DNA of 64,000 bases from Pseudomonadota bacterium (GTDB lineage: Bacteria > Pseudomonadota > Gammaproteobacteria > Steroidobacterales > Steroidobacteraceae): assembly GCA_016713725.1 (NCBI GenBank), contig JADJOO010000001.1:120001-184000 (forward strand), given 5' to 3'. Below, one piece after another: positions 21,006-31,041 of this stretch. Each line of letters begins with the position of its first letter. The first letter of the stretch is position 1. The translations under genes and the position numbers were made by a program. Under the pieces are notes generated by a model. That model did no database searches. It saw only the letters and a program-made list of their open reading frames with translations, and was not told the origin of the DNA.

Positions 21006-22493
21006 TTACGGGTGCTCAGGTGGCGGGGGTTGCCGCGGCTTCGGTTGCCACGCCTTCTCGGCTGCGGCCGGCTCGGACGGCGCTTCCTGCAGCCCGAGTT
21101 CCTGCAGCAGCGCAGAGTTGCTCTCTTCCTCGGCCACGATGTTGTGGCAGGTACTGCACTTGCCGATCTTCGCGCCGTCGTCCGTCTTGTGCTTGTTGTC
21201 GTGACAGCGGAAGCAACCCGGCGACTCCTGGTGCCCGACGTGGTTCGGGTAGGTGTTCCATTTCACCTTCATGTGCGGGAAATTGTTCCACGCGTAGGCG
21301 TCGCCGAGCGCCTTGCCAGCCTGCTCGACGGCTGGCGTGCCGGCGACGTCGGGGTAACTTTGCGCGTAGAACGCCTGCACGGCGGCCGCGATCCCGTCGC
21401 GTGCCTCCGCGTGCGACGCGTACTCCTTCTCCGTGATGATTCGCAGGCCTTCCCGCCGGATGTACGGCAGCGAGCGGTCGATGCGGCCTTCCTCCAGCGC
21501 CAGGTCGACCTCGAACTCCGGGCTGCGATAAATATGCGAGGCGCGATTGTGGCAGTCGACGCAATCCATGGTGCGCCATTCCGTGCCCTCGGGAGCCGGC
21601 TCCTCGCCCTTGAACAGCTTCTTGGTTCCCCCCTCGGCCAGGTCCGTCAGCTCGACCTCGTACATGATCTCGCGGGTCGGGTCGGCGCGGTAGCGGACCT
21701 GGTGGTTGGGGTCGACATGCCAGTGGATTCCCTGCGACTGGCCCGCCTGCTTGCCGCCGACCTTGACCATCAGCGCCGTCTTCATTTCCGTGTTGGCTTC
21801 GTCCTCCGCGTAATGCGTGCGGACCTTGAGGCGCTCGCCGACGAACTTGGTGGGCCAGTGGCACTGCTCGCAAGTGCCGTTGGCGGGGCGCAGCGAGTGC
21901 ACCGGCGTCGGGATCGGCCGCGGGTACAGATCGAGGGCGACCGCGATCAGCTGCCACGAACCGGATATCTTGGCCTTCACAAACCACTGTGCGCCCGGGC
22001 CGATGTGGCAGCCGGCGCAGCCGACGCTGACATGCGGTGAGCGCTGGAAGGCGGTGTGTTCCGGCTCCATGACCTGGTGGCAGGCCATGCCGCAGAACTC
22101 CGTCGAGTCCATGTAATGGACGGCCTTGAAGGTCAGGCCGGCGGCGAGGGCGATCACCGGCACGGCCAGGGCAATGAATCCGAGCAGCACGCCGCGAGTG
22201 CTTTCCTTGTTGAGGTCGATGACCGGCAGGTGACCGACGGGCTTGCCTTCCACGGCCGCCTTCGCGTCGCGACGCTTTTTCAGCCAGATGCCCAAGGGGA
22301 CCGTGAAGGTGCCGGCGAGGAACATCATCGGCAGCACGACGAACGTCACGATGCCGAGGTAGGCGCCGCCCTGGAAGCCCATCGCCTGCATCACCAGCAG
22401 TGCCAGGATGAACAGCAGGCTCACCACCATCATCAGCGTGCCAATTAGGCTGATGATGTTGCCGGTGATTGCCGCGAAGAAGTGTTTGATCAT
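21006..22493 (-). CDS. NapC/NirT-type multiheme cytochrome c
   Basis: A 495-residue inner-membrane cytochrome. Two N-terminal membrane segments (residues 10-35 and 43-70) and a third near 100-120 precede the heme domain. Five CxxCH motifs (CAGCH, CEQCH, CVDCH, CFRCH, CSTCH) are preceded by CGMACH, a CX3CH variant at the position of the first NapC heme (STEFCGMACHQVMEPE). NapC/NirT/CymA proteins oxidise quinol and pass electrons to periplasmic partners. This one is longer than NapC (about 200 residues), with extra hemes and a Pro-rich tail. It lies 172 nt downstream of the CbcL-like gene on the same strand. Confidence 0.85.
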   Translation of the reverse strand: MIKHFFAAITGNIISLIGTLMMVVSLLFILALLVMQAMGFQGGAYLGIVTFVVLPMMFLAGTFTVPLGIWLKKRRDAKAAVEGKPVGHLPVIDLNKESTRGVLLGFIALAVPVIALAAGLTFKAVHYMDSTEFCGMACHQVMEPEHTAFQRSPHVSVGCAGCHIGPGAQWFVKAKISGSWQLIAVALDLYPRPIPTPVHSLRPANGTCEQCHWPTKFVGERLKVRTHYAEDEANTEMKTALMVKVGGKQAGQSQGIHWHVDPNHQVRYRADPTREIMYEVELTDLAEGGTKKLFKGEEPAPEGTEWRTMDCVDCHNRASHIYRSPEFEVDLALEEGRIDRSLPYIRREGLRIITEKEYASHAEARDGIAAAVQAFYAQSYPDVAGTPAVEQAGKALGDAYAWNNFPHMKVKWNTYPNHVGHQESPGCFRCHDNKHKTDDGAKIGKCSTCHNIVAEEESNSALLQELGLQEAPSEPAAAEKAWQPKPRQPPPPEHP

Positions 22494-22615
22494 GAATTGC
22501 CCCCGACCCAGTTAACAGCTTTTTCGTTGTCCACAACCGCCGGCGACTTGCGACCAGCCCTGCTTCCGGGCGCAAGCATATCTCCGGGCTGCGCTCATCA
22601 CCATTCGATACGAAG

Positions 22616-22645
22616 GCCGGCCGGCGGGAAACTCCGCCGGCCGGC
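22616..22645 (-). terminator. Strong hairpin between cytochrome genes
   Basis: A 12-bp perfect stem gccggccggcgg / ccgccggccggc with loop gaaact, just after the CbcL-like gene. There is no clear T tract, so it could be a terminator, an RNA-stability element or a partial attenuator. Confidence 0.5.
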
Positions 22646-22665
22646 AGCGATGCAAGGTTGTGCCG

Positions 22666-24752
22666 CTAGAACAGATGCATCGCACCGCTGGCGAGCGCCC
22701 TGAAGATCAGGATGGCCAGCCAGATGCCGACAATCACCGCCGCGAAGCCGAACACGTGCGCAATCTGGATGTGCGCCTTGGACGGCGGCGGCACGAAGTA
22801 CTGCTCGAGCGTGTTGCTGTCCACGAGGCGCTGGTACTCGAACGGCCGTTCTTCCTTGAAGCGATGCAACGGCATGCTGCCCGTGAAGATCACCGGATCC
22901 ATCGGGAAGCTTTCCGGCCGCAGATGCGTGTGGAAGAAGTGGAACAGGAAGATGAAGCCCGTCGCCAGCAGCGCTTCGTCACTGTGGATGATGTAGGCGG
23001 CATTCAGCGCCCAGCCCGGCAGGACCTGCGTGAAGAAGCCCGGGAACCACAGGATCAGGCCCGAGACGCCGATCATGCCGACGCCCCAGAAGACCGCGAG
23101 GTAGTCGAACTTCTCCCAGTACGCCCAGCGGTCGAGCTCGGACGCGGGCCGAGATACAGGAAGTACTTCAGGTTCGCCCACAGGTCCTGGACGTCCTTGA
23201 GGTTCGGCGTCATCGAGCGCCAGCCCCAGAAATAGCCTTTCTCGCGCTTGAGCGCTACGTCACGGAACAGCATCGCCAGGTGCACGGCGAAATAGCCGAA
23301 CGTGACGATCGCCGCGAAGCGATGCAGGAAGCCCGCGATCTCGGGTCCGCCCAGCGCCGCCATCAGGCCCGGGGCCCACGGTGCTGCGGCGAACTTGAGC
23401 GGCAGTCCGGTCACCGAGAGCAGCAGGAAGCTCAGGATGATGGATACGTGCAGCCACATCTGCGTGGTCGTGAACCGTCGCACGTACGGTCCAGGCCCGA
23501 AATGCTCGACCTTGAACTCGCCGCGCAGGCGGCCGACCAGCGTGCGCTGCAGCCACAGCAGTGCATGCAGGCCGAAGAAGCCGAACACGCCGAGCAGCAG
23601 CAGCGTCATGAACAGGTAGATGTAGTGCACCCAGGCGTTCTGGTCCCTGTCCATCGGGTCGCTGTGCGGGATGAACGTCAGGAACGCCGCGTTGACCTTG
23701 CCTTCGTGGCAGCTGCTCGCGCCGCAAGTGGCCGCGAGGTTGTCCGGATGCGTGCTCGAGCGCGGGTCGCTCGCCGGCAGGTTGTGGTGCGGCGTATGGC
23801 AGTCCGAGCACATGGCCGCCGAGCCGTGGCCGACGGCCGAGGCTTTGCCGTGAAAACTGTCGTGGAACGACTTGTAGAGTTCCTCGTGGCAATTGCCGCA
23901 GTCGCTCGGCATGTGCGTCCGCATCGCAGCGGTCGTCGGATCCTGAATCGCGTGCGCCTCGTGGCAGGTGCTGCAGACCGGGCCGTCCTTGCCTTCCCGC
24001 CACAACGCGCCGTGCGCGCTCTCGTCCCACTCCTTGAGGATGCCCTTGTGGCAGTCGCCGCAGGTCTCGGGGCTCTTCGCATGCGAGGTGCGCGCGCCGG
24101 CGGCATCGTGCCGCTGGATGTCGTGGCTGCCATGGCAGTCGCTGCAGGAGGGTGCGGCATCCGTAAGACCCGAGACGAACAGGGACTTGGCGTGCACGCT
24201 GGAGAGATAACCCTCCATCATGTCTTCGTGGCAGACGCCGCAGTTGCGAACCTGGTTGAGCGGCGCCATCGCCGCAGCCGGATTGTTGCTGCGGACGAAG
24301 GTGTGCACGTTGCCATGACAGCCTTCGCACGTGCCGGGCTTGCCTCCCTTGACCTTGGCGTGGACGCTGCCCTGGAACGGCGTGATCTCGTCCTCGTGGC
24401 ATTCCATGCACACGTCGAAGGACACGGGTCCGAGGGGTTGGCGCTTGCCTTTGTGCTTCACGCCCAGGGCCGCCGTGTGGCACCCGACGCAATCGAGCTT
24501 CTTGTGCGCCGAGACCGCGAATTGCGCCTCGTGCACGGCCACTGAATTGCCGGCCTCGTCCTTCATCTCGGCATCGTCGTGGCAGTTGAAACACCTCGAA
24601 TTCGGGATTGCCGGCTCGATCGCCGCCGCGTCGGTTGCGGTGGTCGGCGGTGCCGCCGCGGCTTCCTGCGCGCCCGCGGTCAGTGGACCCGCGAGTGCGA
24701 CCAACAACGTGGAAAACGCGAGCGTGGAGAGTAGGCGGCGGATTCCAGACAT
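22666..24752 (-). CDS. Multiheme cytochrome c - cytochrome b fusion, CbcL-like (one frameshift)
   Basis: About 695 residues starting MSGIRRLLSTLAF at 24752 with a signal peptide. The periplasmic part has ten CxxCH motifs (CFNCH to CSDCH) and a further CGASSCH (CX4CH). The C-terminal third is a membrane cytochrome b domain with four to six helices and paired histidines (for example QMWLHVS, FLHRFAA, VHLAML, FLFHFFHTHLR). The frame changes near 23150 (LYLGPRPASELDRWAYWEKFDYLAVFWG recovered across frames). This c-b fusion is the architecture of CbcL in Geobacter, an inner-membrane quinol oxidase required for reduction of low-potential Fe(III) acceptors. Here it probably feeds periplasmic cytochromes. 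Confidence 0.85.
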
Positions 24753-24907
24753 GCTGAAGCTCCCATTCAGGGACGGCGCATGGGGCGTTTTCTCGCTTGC
24801 CCGTGCGTCGTGCACCGCAAAACGCGGACACGCGCGAATTTCACCTTATAAGGGCACGAAGGGGCTGCACGCATTTACCGAAGTTGCAAAGACAGTTCGG
24901 CCGGCGC

Positions 24908-25171
24908 CTATTTCTCCTGCTCTTTCTGCTGCGTCCGCTCGGCAGGCGTCAGCGTATTGGCGGGGCAGTTGCCGCAGCCTCCCACCGGCGCCTTGGCCAA
25001 CCGGTGCAGCCAGGTTGCCGTCCGACCGCGCAGGCCGGAGGCCTCTGGACCGCCCAGGCCCTGTGCCAGGCGCAACGCAAAGCGGTTGCGTGAAACGGCC
25101 GGCGTCAGTGCCCAGGCCGCATAAACGGTGGCCGCCACGACGATCAGTCCCACCAGGATCGATTCGAGCAT
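24908..25171 (-). CDS. Small membrane protein beside feoB
   Basis: 87 residues with one N-terminal transmembrane helix (LVGLIVVAATVYAAWAL) and a C-terminal GGCGNC cysteine pair. Small proteins of this kind (DUF6587-like) often follow feoB and may have a role like FeoC. The gene starts 15 nt after the FeoAB stop and so belongs to that operon. Function is not established. Confidence 0.65.
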   Translation of the reverse strand: MLESILVGLIVVAATVYAAWALTPAVSRNRFALRLAQGLGGPEASGLRGRTATWLHRLAKAPVGGCGNCPANTLTPAERTQQKEQEK

Positions 25172-25186
25172 TGGGCGTCCTCCCGT

Positions 25187-27340
25187 TCAGGCCAGCAAAG
25201 CGCTCGCGACGCGGAACGTCACGAACGATGCGAGATAGGCCAGTGCGAACAGGTAAGCGGCCATTGCGATCGGGTACCGCCACGAGTTCGTCTCGCGCTT
25301 GACCACGACCAGCGTCGACAGGCACTGCGGCGCGAAAACATACCAGGCAAGCAGTGACAGCGCCGTTGCCAGGCTCCAGGTCTGCGCGATCATCGGCGCC
25401 AGCGTCCCGGAGACGTCGCCATCGTTCGACAGCGAGTACACGGTGCCAAGTGCGCCCACCGCGACTTCGCGCGCGGCGAGCCCGGGGACGAGCGCCAGGG
25501 AAATCTGCCAGTTGAAGCCGATGGGTGCAAACACGACTTCGAGCGCGCGTCCGATCATGCCGGCGAAGCTGTGGGCGATCGCGGGACCTTCGGCGCCCGG
25601 CGGCGGGGCCGGGTACGTGCTAAGGAACCAGAGCAAGATCATCAGCGCGAGGATGATGGTGCCCACGCGCTGCAGGAACACCGTGGTGCGCTCCCACAGC
25701 CCGATGGCGAGGTTGTTGAGGTGAGGCCAGTGGTACTCGGGCAGTTCGAGCAGCAGCGGGTGATACGCGGTCCTGAGCGCCGTGCGCTTGAGCAGGAACG
25801 CCACCGCCATCGCGGCGATGATGCCCGCGAGGTACAGCGTGAACAGCACAAGGCCCTGCAGGTTGAACGGGCCCACGGCCTGCGACGGAATGAAGGCCGC
25901 GATCACGAGCGCGTAGACCGGCAGCCGGGCCGAGCATGTCATCAGCGGCGCGATCATGATCGTCGCCATGCGGTCGCGCAGGTTCGGGATGGTGCGTGTC
26001 GCCATGATGCCCGGCACGGCGCAGGCAAAGCTCGACAGCAGCGGAATGAACGCGCGACCGGAGAGACCGACGGATCCCATCAGCCGGTCCAGCAGATACG
26101 CGGCGCGCGGCAGGTAACCACTGTCCTCGAGCGCGAGGATGAAGAAGAACAGGATCAGGATCTGCGGCAGGAACACGAGCACGCTGCCGACGCCCGCAAC
26201 GACGCCGTCGACGAGCAGGCTGCGCAGCGCGCCATCGGGCAATGACTGCTGCAGCCACGTACCCAGCGCGCCCACGCCGCCATCGATGAAGTCCATCGGG
26301 GCGGCGGCCCAGCTGAACACCGCCTGGAACACGAAGAACAGGATCGTCGCCAGGATCGCGGGGCCGGCGACCGGGTGCATGACCAGCGCATCGAGGCGAA
26401 TCAGCGCCCGCTTGCGTAGGGGTTCGGTGTAACCGATCGCCTGCAGGATACGGCGCACGTCGCGCTGCGTGCGCTGGATCTCGTCGAAGGTCGACTCGCG
26501 CCAGGCGACGGGCCCGCGCGCACCCGGGTGCGGTAACGTCTCGAGCCTGTCGACGAGGAGGCGCACGCCGTCGTGGTCCACCGCAACGGTCTCGACGACC
26601 GGCACGCCGAGTTCCTGCTCGAGCTGCGCGCGGTCGAGCTGGAAACCGCGGCCCACCGCAAGGTCGCTCATGTTGAGAGCAACGATCATCGGCACGCCGA
26701 GGCCGCGCAGTTCGAGCACGAGGCGCAGGTTGAGCCGCAGGTTGGTCGCATCCACCACGCACACCACGAATTCCGGCGGCGGTTCGTCGGCGAGTCGCCC
26801 CAGCAGGAAATCGCGCGTGATCGCTTCGTCGAGCGTCGTCGGTGTGAGGCTGTACGCGCCGGGCAGGTCGAGCACCTTGTACAGGCGCTGCCGGGCTGGG
26901 CCAGTGAACGAGCCTTCCTTGCGCTCGACCGTAACACCCGCGTAGTTCGCGACACGCTGGCGGCTGCCGGTCAGGCGGTTGAACAACGCCGTCTTGCCGC
27001 AGTTGGGCACGCCGACGAGGGCAAGTCGCATGGGATCGAGCGTCGCGGCCTGGCTGTTCATGGGGGTGACCCCGATGACCTCGGGCTCGACCATCACGGC
27101 GGTCGCCTCACGCCGTCGCAGCGCGAACGTCGTGTTGCCGAGGCGCACCGCAATCGGATCGCCGCCGGGCCAGATCTCCCCGATCACCTCGAATGACTCC
27201 CCCGGCACGAAACCGAGTTCCAGCAGGCGCCGGCTCACGGTGGACTGAGCCTCGTCCCCAAGGCTCTGCGCGTCGTCGCGCACGTCGATGACCACGCCCC
27301 GGGCGCCTTTGCGCAGCGTGGCCAGACTGACGGGAGACAT
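25187..27340 (-). CDS. feoAB: FeoA-FeoB fusion ferrous iron transporter
   Basis: 717 residues. Residues 1-90 form the SH3-like FeoA domain (LRKGARGVVIDV, LLELGFVPGE). The FeoB part follows with its GTPase domain: G1 GVPNCGKT (110-117), G3 DLPG (158-161) and G4 NMSD. The membrane permease comes next, with two Gate motifs of about eight helices (for example FACAVPGIMATRTI). It takes up Fe(II) across the inner membrane under low-oxygen conditions. A-B fusions are known in several bacteria. A candidate Fur box lies 45 nt upstream, fitting iron repression. Confidence 0.95.
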   Translation of the reverse strand: MSPVSLATLRKGARGVVIDVRDDAQSLGDEAQSTVSRRLLELGFVPGESFEVIGEIWPGGDPIAVRLGNTTFALRRREATAVMVEPEVIGVTPMNSQAATLDPMRLALVGVPNCGKTALFNRLTGSRQRVANYAGVTVERKEGSFTGPARQRLYKVLDLPGAYSLTPTTLDEAITRDFLLGRLADEPPPEFVVCVVDATNLRLNLRLVLELRGLGVPMIVALNMSDLAVGRGFQLDRAQLEQELGVPVVETVAVDHDGVRLLVDRLETLPHPGARGPVAWRESTFDEIQRTQRDVRRILQAIGYTEPLRKRALIRLDALVMHPVAGPAILATILFFVFQAVFSWAAAPMDFIDGGVGALGTWLQQSLPDGALRSLLVDGVVAGVGSVLVFLPQILILFFFILALEDSGYLPRAAYLLDRLMGSVGLSGRAFIPLLSSFACAVPGIMATRTIPNLRDRMATIMIAPLMTCSARLPVYALVIAAFIPSQAVGPFNLQGLVLFTLYLAGIIAAMAVAFLLKRTALRTAYHPLLLELPEYHWPHLNNLAIGLWERTTVFLQRVGTIILALMILLWFLSTYPAPPPGAEGPAIAHSFAGMIGRALEVVFAPIGFNWQISLALVPGLAAREVAVGALGTVYSLSNDGDVSGTLAPMIAQTWSLATALSLLAWYVFAPQCLSTLVVVKRETNSWRYPIAMAAYLFALAYLASFVTFRVASALLA

Positions 27341-27384
27341 TGAGTGATGGGGGTACCTGGATTGAGGGAGTGCAGTCTCTCCTT

Positions 27385-27403
27385 AATGAGATTCGTTCGC
27401 AAC
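27385..27403 (-). promoter_or_regulatory. Candidate Fur box
   Basis: aatgagattcgttcgcaac matches the palindromic Fur consensus aatgagaatcgttctcatt at about 15 of 19 positions and lies 45 nt upstream of feoAB, between it and the divergent CtlX-like gene. Motif seen; binding inferred. Confidence 0.5.
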
Positions 27404-27492
27404 AAGGGAATCCCGCTATATTCCCCGCGGCACTCCGCACGGCCTGTCTCGCCGCCGTGGCGGCAGCCTGAATGCGATGATTGACGGCTGGG

Positions 27493-28474
27493 ATGGTCCA
27501 TCACCTGGGTGTGGGAGTATTCGGAGTGCAAGTGCCGGGACATGCGGCCGCCAGCGCACAGACCGCCGACGCCGTCCTGATGGTGCGGCCCGCGAGCTTC
27601 GGCTGGAATCCGCAGACGCAGGCCAGCAATCGCTTCCAGCGTGACGAGCCCGGCCTGTCCGGTGCCTCGAACGAACGTGCCCGCGGAATTCGATGCCCTC
27701 GCGCTGCTGTTGCGTGCAGCGGGCATTACGGTGTCGGTAGCCGCCGACGTCCCGACACCGGCGTGCCCGGACGCCATTTTTCCAAACAACTGGGTGAGCC
27801 TGCATGCCGACGGCACCGTCGTGCTGTATCCGATGCTCGCGCACAACCGACGGCTCGAACGACGCCTGGAACTGATTACGGCGCTCGCCGCCGGCAGCGG
27901 ACGCAGGATCCACCGTCTGCTCGATCTCACGCAGCACGAGTTGCACGGCCGGTTCCTCGAGGGCACGGGCAGCATCGTCTTCGATCACGCGCGGCACGTT
28001 GCATATGCCTGCCTGTCGCCGCGCACTCACCGGCAGCCCCTGTCCGAACTGTGCGACGAACTCGGTTACGAGACGTGCACGTTCACCGCCACCGACGCCG
28101 CGGGTATCCCGATCTATCACACGAACGTGATGCTGGCCGTCGGCTCGCACTGCTGCGTCGTCGCCGCGAGCGCCATCGATGCGCGCGACCGCGAGCGGGT
28201 CCTGTCGAGCCTCGCGGCCTCGGGCCGCCACGTCGAAATCATCGATGCCATGCAGATGGCCGGTTTCGCGGGCAATGTGCTTGAACTGCGCGCGGCGGAT
28301 TCGAGCAGCGTGCTGGCGCTGTCTGCGGCCGCGCACGCCTCCTTCGGACCGGCCGCGATCGAACGACTTGCCGCGGCCGTGAATCGCATCGTGGCGGCAC
28401 CGATCCCGACCATCGAGAAGCTCGGTGGAGGCTCCGTCCGTTGCATGCTCGCCGAGGTTTTCCTGCCGCACTGA
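27493..28474 (+). CDS. CtlX-like amidinohydrolase (arginine deiminase-related; one frameshift)
   Basis: A member of the guanidino-group-modifying superfamily. The N-terminal segment VLMVRPASFGWNPQT with SNRFQ matches CtlX (citrulline utilisation hydrolase) proteins. Later motifs PDAIFPNNWVSLH, FLEGTGSIVFDH, YHTNVMLAVG and the catalytic-Cys region GGGSVRCMLAE give the Asp/Glu-His-Cys active-site set. The frame changes near 27655. The start is unclear: ATG 27493 is used here, but GTG 27532 would give an N-terminus closer to family length. It lies divergently to feoAB without an obvious functional link. Confidence 0.78.
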
Positions 28475-28533
28475 CCCCGCGACTGCGCGGGACCCGATGC
28501 TAGAATCGCCGCGTCGCGCGGAGAGGACGCAAC

Positions 28534-29172
28534 GTGCTCGAACTCGGTTTCAAGGCCCTCGGCGCTTACCTGCTGGGGTCGGTGATCGGCAGTCTGCTGC
28601 TCGGCACCCTGCGCGGCGTCGACATCCGCACGCAGGGCAGCGGCAACGCCGGCGGCACCAATGCGTTGCGCACCCAGGGCTGGGCTTTCGCGCTCGGCGT
28701 GATCGTCGTCGACGTGGGCAAGGCCTTGCTTGCCGTCGGCTGGTTGCCCGGTCTCGAACTGTCGGGCGGCGGCGTCGATCCGGACGTGGACCGTGAATGG
28801 CTGGCGGCCGTCTGCGCGGCGGCCGTGGTGTTCGGGCATGTCTATCCCGTGTGGTACGAGTTCCGCGGCGGCAAGGGCGCGGCAACGCTGATCGGCGCCG
28901 TGGCCGTGCTGGCGCCGACGGCGCTGGTACCGGTGCTGCTGGTGTGGCTTGCGACCGTGCTGCTCACGGGTTACGTGGGCCTCGGCACGATGCTCGGCAC
29001 GGCGGCGCTGCCATTGTATTTTTCATTCGTCGCGCCACGCAGCACGCCGCTGGTGGTCTTCGGTCTCGTGATGGTGGCGTTCATCGTCTTCACGCATCGC
29101 TCGAACGTGCAGCGCATGCGCGAGGGGATCGAGAACCGCGCGCGCCGTCTCTGGCTGCTGCGGCCGCGATGA
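28534..29172 (+). CDS. plsY: Glycerol-3-phosphate acyltransferase PlsY
   Basis: 212 residues with five or more transmembrane helices. Family motifs: LGSVIGSLLLG, the phosphate-binding GSGNAGGTNALR and HVYPVWYEFRGGKGAATLIG. It transfers acyl groups from acyl phosphate to glycerol-3-phosphate in phospholipid synthesis. Start GTG 28534 after ggagagg. Its stop overlaps the birA start (ATGA). Confidence 0.95.
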   Translation: MLELGFKALGAYLLGSVIGSLLLGTLRGVDIRTQGSGNAGGTNALRTQGWAFALGVIVVDVGKALLAVGWLPGLELSGGGVDPDVDREWLAAVCAAAVVFGHVYPVWYEFRGGKGAATLIGAVAVLAPTALVPVLLVWLATVLLTGYVGLGTMLGTAALPLYFSFVAPRSTPLVVFGLVMVAFIVFTHRSNVQRMREGIENRARRLWLLRPR

Positions 29173-30189
29173 GCGAAAGCGCCGAGCGCCTGGTGCGCCT
29201 GCTCGCGGATGGCGAGCTGCACTCGGGCGAGCGACTCGCCGCCGCTCTTGGGGTCACCCGCGCGGCAGTCTGGAAAACGGTAGCCGAACTGCGCGAACGC
29301 GGCGTCGCCGTCGCGAGTCACGAACGTCGCGGTTATCAGCTCGAACAGTCCGTCGAATTGCTCGACCTGCTGCCGCTGCGGCGCAGTGCAGCCGCGGCGG
29401 GCATCGAGCTGCCGGCGGACACCGAAGTGTACTTCGAACTCGGTTCGACCAACGAATACCTGCATGCAGCCGTCGCGCCCCGGCCCGCGGCGCCGCGCCT
29501 CGTGTTCGCCGAACTGCAGACGGCGGGACGCGGGCGGCGCGGCCGCGAGTGGCTCGCGCCGTTCGGATCCGGGCTCACGTTCTCGATCGGTTGGACGTTC
29601 GCGGAAATGCCGGCGGACCTGTCGGCGCTCGGTCTCGCGCTGGGCGTCTGCGTCGTGCGCGTGCTGCGCGAAATCGGAGCGGCGGACGTGCAGCTGAAAT
29701 GGCCCAACGACATCGTGCATCGCCACGCCAAGCTCGGCGGCCTGCTGCTGCAGATGCGCTCCGAAGCGGGCGGGCCAGCGTACGTGGTCGCAGGCCTCAG
29801 GATTGAACCTGACGCTGCCCGAATCCGCCAGCGTTGCGATCCAGAGTTCGCTCTCTACGCCAGTCACCGACCTCGCGGCTGCATGTGGCGGCAACACGCC
29901 ATCTCGGCTCGACACAGCGGCGCGCGTCTCCGGCCGCATGCTCGCGGGTTTCGCCGAATTCTCGCGCTCGGGCTTTGCGTCGTTCGCCGGCGACTGGGCA
30001 GCTTTCGACTCGCTGCGCGATGCGCCAGTCACCGTACTGCGGCACGACGGCCCAATGGAAGGCATCGCCCGCGGAGCAGATGCCGAGGGTGCGCTGCGTG
30101 TCGAAATCCCGGGCGGTGTCATCGAGCGAGTGCACGCCGGTGACGTCAGCCTGCGCCGGTCGCAGCACGCAAAGGCAGGGGTCGAATGA
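29169..30189 (+). CDS. birA: Biotin-protein ligase / biotin operon repressor BirA (one frameshift)
   Basis: An N-terminal winged helix (LAAALGVTRAAVWKTVAELRE) binds DNA. The catalytic domain carries the biotin/ATP loop GRGRRGREWLAPFG and the lysine region LKWPNDI...KLGGLLLQ. The C-terminal SH3-like domain (GPMEGIARGADAEGALRVE) is read only after a frame change near 29803, where the expected GLNLTL follows VAG. BirA attaches biotin to acetyl-CoA carboxylase. It overlaps both plsY and coaX by 4 nt. Confidence 0.92.
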
Positions 30190-30944
30190 TCCTGCTGGTC
30201 GACATTGGCAACACACGAGTGAAGTGGGCGACGCAGGTAGACGGCCGTCTTTCGCCGCAGCGTGCAGCCGGGTACGCGCAGTGGTCAGCGGTCGATTGGC
30301 AGCGCGAATTGTTCGACGGACCGCCCGTCGAGCGCGTGCTCGCGGCGACCGTCGCCGGCGGCGACAGCCGGCGCGCACTCGAAGTGGCGGCCCGCCAGGC
30401 CGGCACGCCGCACGTGGATTTCGTCGCGTCGACGGCTGTGCTGGCCGGCGTTCGCAACGCGTATCCCGACCCGGGGCTGCTCGGCGTCGATCGCTGGGTC
30501 GCGTTGATCGGCGCCTTTCACCGCGCGCATGGAGCGTGCTGCGTGGTCGACGTCGGCACGGCAGCGACCCTCGACGCTGTCGACGCATCGGGCCAGCATC
30601 TCGGCGGATTCATCGTGCCCGGGCCGCGGTTGATGGTGCGATCGCTGCATGCCGGGACGAGCAACCTGGCTGCGTTCACGGCTGCCAGTCCTGCCGGTGG
30701 CACCCATCTGTTCGCCGACAACACCCGCGATGCCATCGAGCGCGGCTGTCGCGTGGCGCTCGCTGCGCTGGTCGATCGCACTTGCGAAGAACTGGCTCGA
30801 CGAACGCATTCCGCGCCGCGCGTGTATTTGCACCGGTGGGGCGGTGGACGGATGCTGCCATACGTACTTGCCACCTACGAGCGGGTCCCGGACCTCGTGC
30901 TGCGTGGCCTGGCGCGCATCGTCGACGCATCGCTTGAACGGTGA
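30186..30944 (+). CDS. coaX: Type III pantothenate kinase
   Basis: 252 residues of the CoaX family, first step of coenzyme A synthesis. Motifs: N-terminal phosphate loop LLVDIGNTRVKWA, central GVDRWVALIGA, CVVDVGTAATLDAV and GGFIVPG. ATG 30186 overlaps the birA stop. The birA-coaX pair is common in gammaproteobacteria and related groups. Confidence 0.95.
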   Translation: MILLVDIGNTRVKWATQVDGRLSPQRAAGYAQWSAVDWQRELFDGPPVERVLAATVAGGDSRRALEVAARQAGTPHVDFVASTAVLAGVRNAYPDPGLLGVDRWVALIGAFHRAHGACCVVDVGTAATLDAVDASGQHLGGFIVPGPRLMVRSLHAGTSNLAAFTAASPAGGTHLFADNTRDAIERGCRVALAALVDRTCEELARRTHSAPRVYLHRWGGGRMLPYVLATYERVPDLVLRGLARIVDASLER

Positions 30945-31041
30945 CCGGCGGCTGTTGTCCAATTGGGGTGACGGGATGTGCTGTCGTCTCGGCCAGAGAC
31001 TGTAACGGGTACCAATCTTGCCGGGGGCATCAGGAGATAAC

